Below, piece by piece: positions 53,897 through 63,312 of a DNA stretch of 64,000 bases (its first letter is position 1; every line of letters begins with the position of its first letter). The position numbers were made by a program, and so were the translations under genes. The DNA comes from Neoroseomonas soli (lineage in GTDB: Bacteria; Pseudomonadota; Alphaproteobacteria; Acetobacterales; Acetobacteraceae): NCBI RefSeq assembly GCF_018129065.1, contig NZ_JAAEDM010000001.1, positions 118,046-182,045 on the forward strand, written 5' to 3'. The notes beneath the pieces are model-generated. The model was not told where the DNA came from and made no database searches. It saw only the letters and a list, made by a program, of their open reading frames with translations.

Positions 53897-55110
53897 CAGA
53901 ACCTCGCCTGGCACTTGCTCTGGTCGATGGGGCGGAAGGCCTCCTGTGCCGACACCACGCCGACGATCTCGTAGTAGTCCCAGGGGTGGCGCTGCTCGGA
54001 GGGCGCCTTGATGCGCGCCGTCAGCATGTCGTGGATCAGCCGCCCGTTCGGCAGAAGCCGTGCGTTGCGGGCGAAGAAGTCCTCGAAGGGATGGTCGCGC
54101 ATGTAGCCGCGGACGTCCTCCGCCTTGCTGCTGCCGGTTTCCTTCACCGCCTTGAGGTATTGCGAGACGGCCGAATAGACGCCGGCCTGGAACATGGTCG
54201 GCTGCTTCTGGCGGGCGGGAAAGAAGCGCCGCGCGAAGGCGCGCGTCTGCTCATCCCGGTCCCAGTAGAAGGCGGTAACGAAGTTCAGCCCTTGCAGCGC
54301 CTCGAGCCCGATGGCGTGCACGTCGGTGATGACCGTGAACATGGTGCCGATCTGCTGGCCGCGCTGCACCAGGCCGAACTCGCGGACCTGCTTCAGCGCG
54401 TTGATGAGGTCCGTCCCGCCCGCGGTGAACATCACGAACTTCGCGCGGCTTGCCTGCGCCTGCAGCAGATAGGCGGAATAGTCGGTGGTGCCGAGCGGAT
54501 GCGCCACCGAGCCGACGACGCGCCCGCCCGTCGCCTGCAGCGTGTCCCGCGCGACCGCGGCCATCGCATGTCCCGCCGCGTAGTCCTGGTGGATGACGAA
54601 CCAGGTGTCGAGGCCACGGCGCATCTGCAGCACCGCGCTGCTGCGTGCGACGGAATAGATGTCCCAGGTCCAGGACAGGCCGTAGCCGTTGCAGTCCTCC
54701 TCGGTCAGCCGGTCGATGATGGCGGTGCTGAAGATGCAGAGCTTGCGCGCCTGCCCCGCGACGGTGTTGACCGCGAGCGCGACGGAGGAGGTCGGGCAGT
54801 CGAAGATCGCGTCCACGCCCTGGCTGCCATACCAGGCCCGCGCCAGGTTGGATCCGATATCCGGCTTGTTCTGGTGGTCGGCGGAGATCATCTGCACCCG
54901 CTCGCCGAGCCCGGAATCCGCGATCGCCATCCGCGCCGCCTCGACCGAGCCGGCGCCGGCATAATCGGAATAGACCGAGCTCATGTCCGTCAGGACGCCG
55001 ATCTTCACCGCCGGCGCCTGGGCGCGCAGCGTCGGCGGCGCGGCGAGACCTGCGAGGGCCGTGCCGAGCACGGTGCGGCGCCCGAGCGCCGCGAGCTTCG
55101 GATGGTTCAT
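53896..55110 (-). CDS. ABC transporter substrate-binding protein, LivK/amide-type, without nearby permease genes
   Basis: 404 residues of the Peripla_BP_6 type. The signal is GRRTVLGTALAGLAAPPTLR (residues 10-29), and the mature part has VKIGVLTDMSSVYSDYAGAG, WYGSQGVDAIFDCPTSSVAL, VIHQDYAAGHAMAAVA and FVMFTAGGTDLINALKQVRE. GGGAGAAA lies 8 bases upstream of the ATG. It is followed at once by the short-chain dehydrogenase gene and has no livHMGF next to it. It may use the fused importer encoded at 40463-43852, or transport genes elsewhere. Divergent from the SDR-led operon at 55261. Confidence 0.9.
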   Translation of the reverse strand: MNHPKLAALGRRTVLGTALAGLAAPPTLRAQAPAVKIGVLTDMSSVYSDYAGAGSVEAARMAIADSGLGERVQMISADHQNKPDIGSNLARAWYGSQGVDAIFDCPTSSVALAVNTVAGQARKLCIFSTAIIDRLTEEDCNGYGLSWTWDIYSVARSSAVLQMRRGLDTWFVIHQDYAAGHAMAAVARDTLQATGGRVVGSVAHPLGTTDYSAYLLQAQASRAKFVMFTAGGTDLINALKQVREFGLVQRGQQIGTMFTVITDVHAIGLEALQGLNFVTAFYWDRDEQTRAFARRFFPARQKQPTMFQAGVYSAVSQYLKAVKETGSSKAEDVRGYMRDHPFEDFFARNARLLPNGRLIHDMLTARIKAPSEQRHPWDYYEIVGVVSAQEAFRPIDQSKCQARF

Positions 55111-55260
55111 GGCCGTTTCTCCCGCTGCCTCGGTGCCGGGCAGCCCTTTGGTCGCATCGATGCTTTCACAGGCGCAGCCGCCGGGCAATGGCGCCGGCCC
55201 GGCTCTTGCCGTCGGCGGCGTGAAGCGCGGATAGTCAGCCGAAAGGGGAAGGAAACGCGC

Positions 55261-56016
55261 ATGCCAAGGCTTGAAGGCAAGGTCGCGCTCATCACCGGCG
55301 CAGGCACGGGAATCGGCCGCGCGACGGCGGAACTCTTCGCACGCGAGGGGGCGAAGGTCGCCATCGCGGAGATCGATGCGGCGAGCGGCGAGGAGACGGC
55401 GCACCGGATCGCCGCCGCCGGCGGGGAGGCGATCGCCATCCCGACCGATGTCGGCGAGCCCGACAGCATCTCCGCCGCCATTGGCCGCACGGTGCAGCAC
55501 TACGGCGCGCTGCACGTGCTGCACAACAACGCGGGCGGCTCGACGAGCGTCGATGCCAATGCGGTTGACGCCCCGCTCGAGGAATTCTGGCGCGCCATCC
55601 GTCTCGACCTTTTCGGCACCTTCCTCGGCTGCCGCTTCGGCATTCCGGAGATCATCAGGTCGGGTGGCGGCTCCGTCATCAACATGGCCTCGGTCGTCGC
55701 CTTGATGGGGTTCCCGGGGCGCGACTGCTACACGGCGGCGAAGGGTGGCGTGGCCGCGCTCACCCGCTCCCTCGCGGTGGAATTCGGCCGGCAGGGCGTG
55801 CGGGTGAACGCGATCGCGCCGACCATCACGCTCACAGAGCGCGTGCGTGCCATCCTCGCCGGCAATCCCGCCATGCAGGGGCTGACGGACATGCACCTCA
55901 TGGGCCTCGGCGAGGCGACGGACATGGCGCAGGCCGCCCTCTACCTCGCTTCCGACGAGTCCCGCATCGTCACCGGCATCATCCTGCCGGTGGATAGCGG
56001 CCTGGTGACGGTGTGA
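55261..56016 (+). CDS. SDR family NAD(P)-dependent oxidoreductase (glucose 1-dehydrogenase/3-oxoacyl reductase-like)
   Basis: 251 residues of classical SDR form: TGAGTGIG (13-20), NNAG (89-92), Ser144, Tyr157 and Lys161 (YTAAK), and C-terminal GIILPVDSGLVTV. All catalytic residues are present, in contrast to the SDR encoded at 53114. GGGGAAGGAAACGCGC precedes the ATG. It overlaps the next gene by 4 bases (GTGA) and opens a three-gene operon with a beta-hydroxyacid dehydrogenase and an acyl-CoA ligase. Confidence 0.92.
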   Translation: MPRLEGKVALITGAGTGIGRATAELFAREGAKVAIAEIDAASGEETAHRIAAAGGEAIAIPTDVGEPDSISAAIGRTVQHYGALHVLHNNAGGSTSVDANAVDAPLEEFWRAIRLDLFGTFLGCRFGIPEIIRSGGGSVINMASVVALMGFPGRDCYTAAKGGVAALTRSLAVEFGRQGVRVNAIAPTITLTERVRAILAGNPAMQGLTDMHLMGLGEATDMAQAALYLASDESRIVTGIILPVDSGLVTV

Positions 56017-56933
56017 GCGGCATGACGCAGGGCGTCCGGCGCGTCGGCTTCCTCGGGCTCGGCCAGATGGGCGCGCCCATGGCGGAGCGCCTCTTCGGCG
56101 AGGACATCGAGCTCCATGTCTTCGATCCGCGGGCGGAGGCGATGGCGCCCTTCATCGCGCGCGGTGCGACCGCGCATGCCTCTCCGCGAGACCTCGCGGA
56201 TGCGGCGACGATCGTCCTCGCCTGCCTGCCGAACGGCAAGGTGAGCGAGGAAGCCGCCATCGGCCCCGACGGCGTCGTGCATGGCCACGCGATCCGCATT
56301 CATGCGGAGATGTCCACCATCGGCCGCCCGACCGTGCAGCGCATCGGCGAAGGCCTGGCATCGCGCGGGATCGCCCTGGTGGACGCGCCGATCACGGGCG
56401 GGCCCGCCGGCGCGCGCGCAGGAACGCTCGCCATGATGACCGCGGGGGCGCCTTCGGCAGTGGAGGAACTCCGCCCCCTGCTGCTGCGCATCGGCCGCGG
56501 CGTCTTCGTGATCGGCGAGCAGCCGGGCCAGGCGCAGGTGATGAAGCTGGTGAACAACATGATCGCCGCCACCAACATGATCACTGCCTACGAGGCCTTC
56601 GCGCTCGGCGCCAAGGCCGGGCTCGATCCGGACGTCATGCTGCGGCTCGTCAATGCCGGCACGGGCCGTAGCTACGTCAGCAGCGACATCATGCCGACCG
56701 TTCTCTCCGGCCGCTTCGGCTTCGGCGCCACCGTCGCCGTGATGGAGAAGGACGTGGCGCTCGGCCTGGAGGAGGCCGCGGTGCAGGGCGTGCCGATGTG
56801 GACCATTGAACAGGCAGCGCGCGTCTGGCGCTTCGGCCTGACCCATGGCGCCGAGGCGCAGGACATCGCCGAGTATGCGCGCCAGATCGAGGCCTGGGCG
56901 GGCGCCGAGATCCGCAGCCGCAAGGAGGGATGA
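56013..56933 (+). CDS. NAD(P)-dependent oxidoreductase, 3-hydroxyisobutyrate dehydrogenase family
   Basis: 306 residues from a GTG that overlaps the SDR stop; an ATG 9 bases later (56022) is an alternative start. Cofactor motif FLGLGQMGAPM (13-23), substrate motif DAPITGGPAGARAGTLAMM (124-142) and catalytic Lys178 in MKLVNNM. These enzymes oxidise beta-hydroxyacids or reduce the corresponding semialdehydes (hydroxyisobutyrate, tartronate semialdehyde, gamma-hydroxybutyrate). The next gene, an acyl-CoA ligase, suggests that the acid formed is then activated. Confidence 0.91.
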   Translation: MSGMTQGVRRVGFLGLGQMGAPMAERLFGEDIELHVFDPRAEAMAPFIARGATAHASPRDLADAATIVLACLPNGKVSEEAAIGPDGVVHGHAIRIHAEMSTIGRPTVQRIGEGLASRGIALVDAPITGGPAGARAGTLAMMTAGAPSAVEELRPLLLRIGRGVFVIGEQPGQAQVMKLVNNMIAATNMITAYEAFALGAKAGLDPDVMLRLVNAGTGRSYVSSDIMPTVLSGRFGFGATVAVMEKDVALGLEEAAVQGVPMWTIEQAARVWRFGLTHGAEAQDIAEYARQIEAWAGAEIRSRKEG

Positions 56934-56934
56934 G

Positions 56935-58839
56935 ATGACCGCGGCATGGACGCCGCCGCCGGACGTGGTGGAACGAGCCCAGGTCACGCGGCTCGCCCGC
57001 GAGCTTGGCTGCGCCGGCTTCGCCGGGCTGTATCGCTTCTCGGTGGAGCGGCCGGACGCCTACTGGCGCCACCTGATGGGCTTCCTCCGCATCGCGTGGA
57101 CGCGCGAACCGCACGGCTATGTCGACCTGCCGGAGGGGCCGGCCTTCCCCAACTGGTTCCCCGGCGGCGAACTCAACTGGGTGGACACGGTCTTCGCCTG
57201 GGGGCGTGAACCCTCGCGCCGTGCTCGCCCCGCCATCATCGCGGAGAGCGAGGACGGCACGGTCCGCGAAATCACCTGGGCGGGACTCGAGGACCGCGTG
57301 CTGCGCTTCGCCGCGGGCCTGCGCGCGCGCGGGCTCGGACGCGGGGACCGCATCGGCCTGCTGATGGAAGGCGGCATCGAGGCCGTCGTGACCTTCCTCG
57401 GCATCTCCGCGCTCGGCGCGGTCTGCGTGCCGCTGTTCAGCGGCTTCGGCGTGGACGCGATCCGCTCGCGCCTGTCGGGCTGCGAGGCGCGCGCACTCGT
57501 CGCGACGGCAGGCTTCCACCGCCGCGGTCGCCTGGTGGACATCGCCGGCCTGATCGGCGAGGTGCGCCCGTTCCTGCCCGCCCTGGAGACGCTGATCCTG
57601 AAGGGCGCCGCCGCGCAGGATGCGGTGCCGTGGGAGGAGGTCTCCGCCACGCCGGCGCCGGACCTTCCGGCGCGCATGGGTGCCAACGACCCGATGATGG
57701 TGATCTACACCTCCGGCACGACGGGCAAGCCGAAGGGCGCGGTGCACACCCATGGCGGCTTCCCGCTGAAGATCGCCCACGACGCCGCGGTGCATTTCGA
57801 CATCGCGCCCGACGACCGCTTCTGCTGGCCGGCCGACATGGGCTGGATCGCAGGCTCGCTGATCCTCGCGAGTGCGCTGATGCGCGGCGCCACGCTGGTC
57901 TGCTACGACGGCGCGCCGGACTTTCCGGACTGGGGGCGCATGGCGCGGCTGGTCGATCGGCATCGCGTCACCCATTTCGGCGCTTCGCCGACGCTGATCC
58001 GAAGCCTTGCCGCCAACATGCCGGGCAGCGTGGCGGCGGACCTCTCCTCGCTGCGGCTGCTCGTCACCGCCGGCGAGGGCATCGATCCGGAGCATTTTCT
58101 CTGGTACCAGCGGCACATCGGCGGCGACCGCTGCCCCGTCATCAACTACACCGGCGGCACCGAGGTCTCGGGTGGGCTGCTCTCGAATGTCCCGGTGCTG
58201 CCCATCGTGCCCGCCGGGTTCAACGCCATCTCCCCGGGTGTGCAGGTGGATGTGCTGGACGAGGCCGGCCGGCCGCTGCGCGAGGAGGTGGGCGAACTCG
58301 CGATCCTCGCGCCCTTCGTCGGCATGACGCGCGCCTTCTGGCAGGACCGCGCGCGCTACCTCGACACCTACTGGTCCCGCTTTCCTGGCGTCTGGGTGCA
58401 TGGCGACCTCGCGATCCGCGGCACGGACGATGTCTTCTTCCTCCGCGGCCGGTCCGACGACACGCTGAAGATCGCCGGCAAGCGCCTTGGCTCGGCCGAG
58501 GTCGAGGAAGTGCTGCTCGGATTGCCCGGCGTGGCCGAGGCCGCCGCGATCGGCGTGGAGGACGCGGCCAAGGGCCAGAAGCTCGTCGTCTTCGTCGTGC
58601 CGAAGCCCGATGCGCCTGCCGGCCTGTCGGAAGCGGTCCCGCGCGAGGTGGAGAAGCACCTCGGCCGCGCCTTCCGGCCCGGTGCGGTGCATGTGGTCGC
58701 GGAACTGCCGAAGACGCGCAGCCTGAAGATCATGCGGCGGGTCATCCGCAATGTTTACACGGGCCAGGCGCCGGGCGACCTCACCGCGCTCGACAACCCG
58801 TCGTCGCTCGCGGCACTGGGGGCGCTGAGGGGCGGATAG
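56935..58839 (+). CDS. AMP-binding acyl-CoA synthetase (second)
   Basis: 634 residues, related in layout to the ligase at 50350. N-terminal extension FPNWFPGGELNWVDTVFAW of the acetyl/propionyl-CoA-synthetase type, phosphate loop YTSGTTGKPKG (258-268), NYTGGTEVSGG, FFLRGRSDDTLKIAGKRLGS at the hinge and the lysine in LKIMRR near the end. AAGGAGGG lies 5 bases before the ATG, 1 base after the previous stop. It is the last gene of the operon. Two ligases 5 kb apart with different partners suggest two acids, or the two ends of one route. Confidence 0.9.
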   Translation: MTAAWTPPPDVVERAQVTRLARELGCAGFAGLYRFSVERPDAYWRHLMGFLRIAWTREPHGYVDLPEGPAFPNWFPGGELNWVDTVFAWGREPSRRARPAIIAESEDGTVREITWAGLEDRVLRFAAGLRARGLGRGDRIGLLMEGGIEAVVTFLGISALGAVCVPLFSGFGVDAIRSRLSGCEARALVATAGFHRRGRLVDIAGLIGEVRPFLPALETLILKGAAAQDAVPWEEVSATPAPDLPARMGANDPMMVIYTSGTTGKPKGAVHTHGGFPLKIAHDAAVHFDIAPDDRFCWPADMGWIAGSLILASALMRGATLVCYDGAPDFPDWGRMARLVDRHRVTHFGASPTLIRSLAANMPGSVAADLSSLRLLVTAGEGIDPEHFLWYQRHIGGDRCPVINYTGGTEVSGGLLSNVPVLPIVPAGFNAISPGVQVDVLDEAGRPLREEVGELAILAPFVGMTRAFWQDRARYLDTYWSRFPGVWVHGDLAIRGTDDVFFLRGRSDDTLKIAGKRLGSAEVEEVLLGLPGVAEAAAIGVEDAAKGQKLVVFVVPKPDAPAGLSEAVPREVEKHLGRAFRPGAVHVVAELPKTRSLKIMRRVIRNVYTGQAPGDLTALDNPSSLAALGALRGG

Positions 58840-59131
58840 CGGTTTGGGCAGTTGCAGCCGGTGTGGCCGACAGGGGCGCGCTTCTTCGTGCCGCATGACG
58901 ACCATGGCGTGAAGGGCGACGCCGGCCACCTCGCGCACGCGCAAGGAACCGATCGCGACACCGCCGACCTTGTCGCTGCCGCGCACGGCGAGTTCGATCA
59001 TCCGGCGCCGCGCCTCCAGCACGCGGCGGCCAGCAAGACCGGCGCTTGGGGAAGGCCCCCTGGCGGGACCCGTTCACCGCTGACCGAAGGTGCGCCGGGC
59101 AGACGGGGCGCGCGGACCTGCAGCGCGGCAA
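58840..59131. other. Intergenic stretch, possibly holding a decayed gene end
   Basis: About 290 bases between convergent genes. On the minus strand a frame reads MLEARRRMIELAVRGSDKVG, GVAIGSLRVREVAGVALHAM, with a protein-like look but no start site and no family I can name. It stays open into the ligase gene, so it is probably only chance or a remnant. Confidence 0.3.
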
Positions 59132-60196
59132 TCAGCCCGTGAGCGCCCGCCCCGTCGTCGGGTCAAAGAGATGGATGTGGCCGGGATCCGGGCGCACCGC
59201 CACGGCGTCGTCGAGCGCGGCACGGTGGCTGGCGCGGACCTCGGCGGTGACGCGGATCTTCGGCGCGATCTCCACCTCGATCAGGCGCTCGCTGCCGATG
59301 AGTTCCACCATCCATACCTTGCCGGGGATGGCACCGGGCTCGCCGGGTGTCGCCATCGTCACGTCCTGCGGACGCACGCCCAGCACGAGTTCCGCCGGCG
59401 CATTCGGCGGCAGCGGGACGGGCAGGGGGGTGCCAGCCACGGTCAGCACGCCATTCTTCACCTGCGCCGGAACCAGGTTCATCGGCGGCGTGCCGATGAA
59501 GCCGGCGACGAAGAGGTTGGCGGGCTTGCCATAGACCTCCTCCGGCGTGCCGATCTGCTGCACGACGCCTTCGTTCATCACCACGACCAGGTCGGACATG
59601 GTCATGGCCTCGAGCTGGTCATGCGTGACGTAGACGGTGGTGGTGCCGAGATCGAGGTGGAAGCGCCGCAACTCCCCGCGCATCGCCGCACGGAGCTTCG
59701 CATCCAGGTTCGACAGCGGCTCGTCCATCAGGAAGATGTCGGGCCGCCGCGCCATCGCGCGCCCCAGCGCGACGCGCTGGCGCTGCCCGCCCGAAAGCTG
59801 CTTCGGCTTGCGCAGCAGCAGGTGTGCGATCTCCAGCACCTTGGCCACGGTGCCGATCTTCTCGGCCCGCTCCGGCTTCGGCGTGCCGCGGACCTCGAGC
59901 CCGTAGCCGATGTTCCGCGCCACATCCATGGTCGGGTAGAGCGCGTAGGATTGGAACACCATGGCGATGTTGCGCTCGCCCGGCGGCAGGCGGTCCACCC
60001 GCTTGTCGCCGAAGCGGATCTCTCCCGCCGTCGCGCTCTCGAGCCCCGCGATCAGCCGCAGCAGCGTCGTCTTGCCGCAGCCCGACGGCCCGAGCAGCGT
60101 GACGAACTGCCGCGACGGCACCGTCAGGTCGAGCGCCTTCAGCACCTGGTTCGATCCGAAGGACTTCGAGAGCCCCTGAACGACGACGTCCGTCAT
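59132..60196 (-). CDS. ugpC: ABC transporter ATP-binding protein, sugar/glycerol-3-phosphate type (UgpC/MalK family)
   Basis: 354 residues. Walker A GPSGCGKTT (36-44), signature LSGGQRQR (134-141), Walker B DIFLMDEPLSNLD, TTVYVTHDQLEAMTMSD, and the C-terminal regulatory OB/TOBE domain (ELVLGVRPQDVTM, ... GHIHLFDPTTGRAL). The start overlaps the permease gene by 4 bases. It energises the four-gene importer of which it is the last gene. MalK-type ATPases often serve more than one carbohydrate importer. Substrate is not determined. Confidence 0.95.
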   Translation of the reverse strand: MTDVVVQGLSKSFGSNQVLKALDLTVPSRQFVTLLGPSGCGKTTLLRLIAGLESATAGEIRFGDKRVDRLPPGERNIAMVFQSYALYPTMDVARNIGYGLEVRGTPKPERAEKIGTVAKVLEIAHLLLRKPKQLSGGQRQRVALGRAMARRPDIFLMDEPLSNLDAKLRAAMRGELRRFHLDLGTTTVYVTHDQLEAMTMSDLVVVMNEGVVQQIGTPEEVYGKPANLFVAGFIGTPPMNLVPAQVKNGVLTVAGTPLPVPLPPNAPAELVLGVRPQDVTMATPGEPGAIPGKVWMVELIGSERLIEVEIAPKIRVTAEVRASHRAALDDAVAVRPDPGHIHLFDPTTGRALTG

Positions 60197-61059
60197 CCCT
60201 TCACCGCCCCCGCACCGAAGCCCGCCACCAGGTGGCGCTGCATGAACCCGAACAGGATCGCCATGGGCAGCGTCATCAGCACGGACGACGCCATCATCAG
60301 GGCCCAATCCACATGCGTCCCGTCGAAGAAGTGCATCACGCCGACGGTCAGCGGCAGGTTCTCCATGGAGTTCATGAAGACCCGCCCGAACAGGTAGTCG
60401 TTCCAGGACACGATGAGCGAGAAGATGCTTGCCGCGATGATCCCCGGCAGCGCCACCGGCAGCACGATCTGGCGGAAGACCTGCAGGCGCGTCGCGCCGT
60501 CCACCAGCGCGGCTTCCTCGATCTCGATCGGCACGCCGCGGAAGAAGGCCCACATCAGCCACAGGCAGAAGGGCAGCGTGATGCAGACATAGCCGAGGAT
60601 CAACGAGAACAGCGTGTCCGTCAGTTCCAGCGACACCATGGTCAGGAACATCGGGAATACGAAGATCACGCTGGGCACCATGTAGCCGAGAATGGCGATG
60701 TAGGGCACCGACCGCTGCCCCCAGAAGCGGAAGCGCGTGAGCGAATAGGCCGCGAGCGTCGCCACGGTGATCGATATGATGGTCGACCCGACCGAGACGA
60801 TGATCGAATTGCCGAACCAGGTGAGGAAGTAGGCGGAAGGCGGCACGCCCGCGCCCGGCGCGCTGGCGACTGATCCGCCGAACAGCAGTTCCCGGTACGC
60901 ATCGAGCGTCACGTGTTCCGGCCACAGCGTCGGCGGCCAGCGGAAGATCTCGTCCTTCGGCTTGAGGCTGGTGGAGATCGCCCAGAGCAGCGGGAAGCAC
61001 ACCACGAAGGTGATCGCCCCGAGCACGGCATAGAGGATGGCAGCGACCCAGGGCCTCAT
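60193..61059 (-). CDS. Carbohydrate ABC transporter permease (MalG/UgpE type)
   Basis: 288 residues with six membrane spans. WAISTSLKPKDEIF near residue 27, the N-terminal GNSIIVSVGSTIISITVATL core, the coupling loop EIEEAALVDGATRLQVFRQI, and LFGFMQRHLVAGFGAGAVKG at the end are the landmarks of the second permease of sugar importers. It overlaps the preceding permease gene and the ATPase gene by 4 bases each. Confidence 0.94.
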   Translation of the reverse strand: MRPWVAAILYAVLGAITFVVCFPLLWAISTSLKPKDEIFRWPPTLWPEHVTLDAYRELLFGGSVASAPGAGVPPSAYFLTWFGNSIIVSVGSTIISITVATLAAYSLTRFRFWGQRSVPYIAILGYMVPSVIFVFPMFLTMVSLELTDTLFSLILGYVCITLPFCLWLMWAFFRGVPIEIEEAALVDGATRLQVFRQIVLPVALPGIIAASIFSLIVSWNDYLFGRVFMNSMENLPLTVGVMHFFDGTHVDWALMMASSVLMTLPMAILFGFMQRHLVAGFGAGAVKG

Positions 61060-61949
61060 GCCGCCTTGTCCTCTCGCCCGAAGCCGGAGACGCGGATGTA
61101 GAGCATCGATCCCGCCAGCAGCAGCAGCAGCATGATCACCCCCGCCGCCGCGCCGACCCCCATGCGCAAATTCGCGATGGACTGGTCGAAGGCATAGAGC
61201 GCCAGGTTGTAGGTCGAGGTTCCCGGGCCGCCGCGCGTCAGCAGGTAGATCTCCTCGAACTTGTTGAAGGTCCAGATGGTGCGGAAGACGATCACCACCG
61301 CCAGCACCTCGGCCAGTTGCGGCAGGGTGATGTCGCGGAAGCGCCGCAGCACGCCGGCGCCGTCCACCTTGGCGGCGTCGTAGAGTTCCGTCGGTATCGT
61401 CTGCAACCGCGCCAGCACGACGATGACGACGAAGGGCGTGTATTTCCACACGTTCAGCATGATGGCGCTGGCCATGGCCATGTTCGGCGTGGACAGCCAG
61501 GCGATCTTGTCGTCGATGATCCCAGCCGAGAGCAGCAGGTGGTTGACGATGCCGATCTCGGAATTGAACAGCCAGCGCCAGTTCAGCGCGATCACCACCG
61601 TCGGCACGATGTAGGGGAACAGCAGCAGACCGCGGAAGGCGTTCATGCCCTTCAGCGGCTGGTGCAGCAGCAGCGCCAGCCCAACCCCGATCACGGCCTG
61701 CAGCACCGTGGACCACCCGGTCCAGACGATGGCCTGCCAGAAGCTTTCCCAGAAGAGCGGGTCCTCCAGCACGAACAGGTAGTTGTCCAGCCCGACGAAG
61801 GGCTGGTCGTCCGGCCGCAACGGGTTGTAGCGGACGAAGGACAGCCGCACCGCCTCGGCGATCGGCCAGACCAGGAAGATTCCGACCGCGAGGATGAGGG
61901 GGAGCATGAACAGCACCCCCACCTGCCGGTCGCTGAGGCGGAGTTTCAC
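61056..61949 (-). CDS. Sugar ABC transporter permease (MalF/UgpA type)
   Basis: 297 residues with six membrane spans. FMLPLILAVGIFLVWPIAEA at the start, RGLLLFPYIVPTVVIALNWR, and the coupling loop TELYDAAKVDGAGVLRRFRD. This is the first permease of the importer; it follows the binding-protein stop by 7 bases. It ends YIRVSGFGREDKAA and overlaps the next permease gene by 4 bases. Confidence 0.94.
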   Translation of the reverse strand: MKLRLSDRQVGVLFMLPLILAVGIFLVWPIAEAVRLSFVRYNPLRPDDQPFVGLDNYLFVLEDPLFWESFWQAIVWTGWSTVLQAVIGVGLALLLHQPLKGMNAFRGLLLFPYIVPTVVIALNWRWLFNSEIGIVNHLLLSAGIIDDKIAWLSTPNMAMASAIMLNVWKYTPFVVIVVLARLQTIPTELYDAAKVDGAGVLRRFRDITLPQLAEVLAVVIVFRTIWTFNKFEEIYLLTRGGPGTSTYNLALYAFDQSIANLRMGVGAAAGVIMLLLLLAGSMLYIRVSGFGREDKAA

Positions 61950-61956
61950 GCTACGG

Positions 61957-63312
61957 CTACCCCAGCAGGCGCCGGTTCTCGCGGCGGATGTCCTCGAACT
62001 GGCGATGGCCCCATTCCACCGCCGCGCGCGGGTTCTCGTTGTTCACGAGGATGCGCTGCGCGACCTGCGACCACACGTTGCGCCCGTGCCCGATGCCGGC
62101 GAGCGGATTGATGCCCTTCTTGAGCTCGTGGCCCGAATTGCAGGCATGCGGCACGAAGCCCGTGAAGATCACGTCCACGCTGCGCTTCTTCGCCTGGTAC
62201 ATCGGGTGGTTGACGATGCCCGGCGCCGTCGCCTGGTCCTTGAACACCGGCCCGACATTGGGGAAGAGGCTGGTGGAATAGCGCACCATCCACTCGGTGT
62301 TGTTCATCACATAGGCCATCGCCTCCTTCGCTTCGCGGATGAAGGGGTTGTTCTGGCGCGGCATGATGAAGCCGTTGATGTCGGTCCAGGACCAGCGCGC
62401 GCCGGTGCGCGGATGGGCCGGGTTCAGGTAGTATTCCATCTTCTCGTAGATCGGCTTCGCCTCGTCGAAGGCGCGGCCCATGGTGCGGCCCCAGTAGAAG
62501 CTGCTGCCCGTGCGGCCGGTGACGTGCTGGTCCACCACCTGCAGGAAGCTGAACTCCACCGCCGAGCGCGGCATGGTGCCGTAGAGCTCCTTGAGGAACT
62601 CATAGGCCTCGATGGTCGCGGCACTGTTGAAGGTGGTCTCGAAGTTGCGCCCGGGATCCCATGTCAGCCCGCCCGCCTGCCAGATAAGCTGCTGGATGTG
62701 GTAGTCGCCGCACAGGTTGCGGCCGAGCGCCATGGTGAAGCCGGCGCTGCCCTGGCGCTTTGCCTGGATGGCCTTCGCGCCGTTCAGCAGGTCGGTCCAG
62801 GTCCAGTTGGTCGGGTCGGTCAGGCCCGCTTCCTGCCGCACATCGTCCTGGACGATGAAGAGGCAGCCCTGGTGATGCAGCGGCACCGCATACTGCGTTC
62901 CCTTCCAGGTGCCGAAATCGTCCACGGTGAAGCCATCCACCAGGCGTTCGCGCGCACGGATCGCGGTGTTCACGTCCTGCAGCGGCTCGAGCAGCCCTTC
63001 GGCCGCAAGCTGGTAGGCGATGGGGCTTTCCACGCTGATCAGCGCGGGCGGGCGGCGCGCCGCGAGGTCGGTGGCGAGCTTGGTGTAGACCGCATCCCAG
63101 GCGATCTGCTCGGCTTCGAAGCGCAGCCCGGGCGCGTTGCGTTGCGCCCACTCGTTCAACCCGTTGGTGAAGACGCCGATATAGGGGCCGGGCTCGCCCC
63201 AGACCCGCGCGACGCGCTCGCGCGTCTGGGCATAGGCGGGGGCGGCCAGGGTGCCGCCGGTGGCCGCGATCCCGGTGGCCAGGGCAGCGCGGCGGGTCAG
63301 GCGCAGCGTCAT
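61957..63312 (-). CDS. Extracellular solute-binding protein, family 1 (sugar type)
   Basis: 451 residues. Twin-arginine-like signal (LTRRAALATG, residues 6-15; likely cut after AYA). The mature part has LATDLAARRPPALISVESPI, WKGTQYAVPLHHQG, GGLTWDPGRNFETTFNSA and EAKEAMAYVMNN, the family-1 carbohydrate receptor pattern. AGGGAAGGAA precedes the ATG at 63312. First gene of the SBP-permease-permease-ATPase operon. No sugar enzyme or regulator is attached, so the substrate remains open. Confidence 0.93.
   Translation of the reverse strand: MTLRLTRRAALATGIAATGGTLAAPAYAQTRERVARVWGEPGPYIGVFTNGLNEWAQRNAPGLRFEAEQIAWDAVYTKLATDLAARRPPALISVESPIAYQLAAEGLLEPLQDVNTAIRARERLVDGFTVDDFGTWKGTQYAVPLHHQGCLFIVQDDVRQEAGLTDPTNWTWTDLLNGAKAIQAKRQGSAGFTMALGRNLCGDYHIQQLIWQAGGLTWDPGRNFETTFNSAATIEAYEFLKELYGTMPRSAVEFSFLQVVDQHVTGRTGSSFYWGRTMGRAFDEAKPIYEKMEYYLNPAHPRTGARWSWTDINGFIMPRQNNPFIREAKEAMAYVMNNTEWMVRYSTSLFPNVGPVFKDQATAPGIVNHPMYQAKKRSVDVIFTGFVPHACNSGHELKKGINPLAGIGHGRNVWSQVAQRILVNNENPRAAVEWGHRQFEDIRRENRRLLG

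Noticed and set aside
56689..59022. Minus-strand frame of over 700 codons across the second acyl-CoA ligase
   Set aside because: Shadow of the ligase and hydroxyacid dehydrogenase genes; composition is typical of antisense GC-rich frames.
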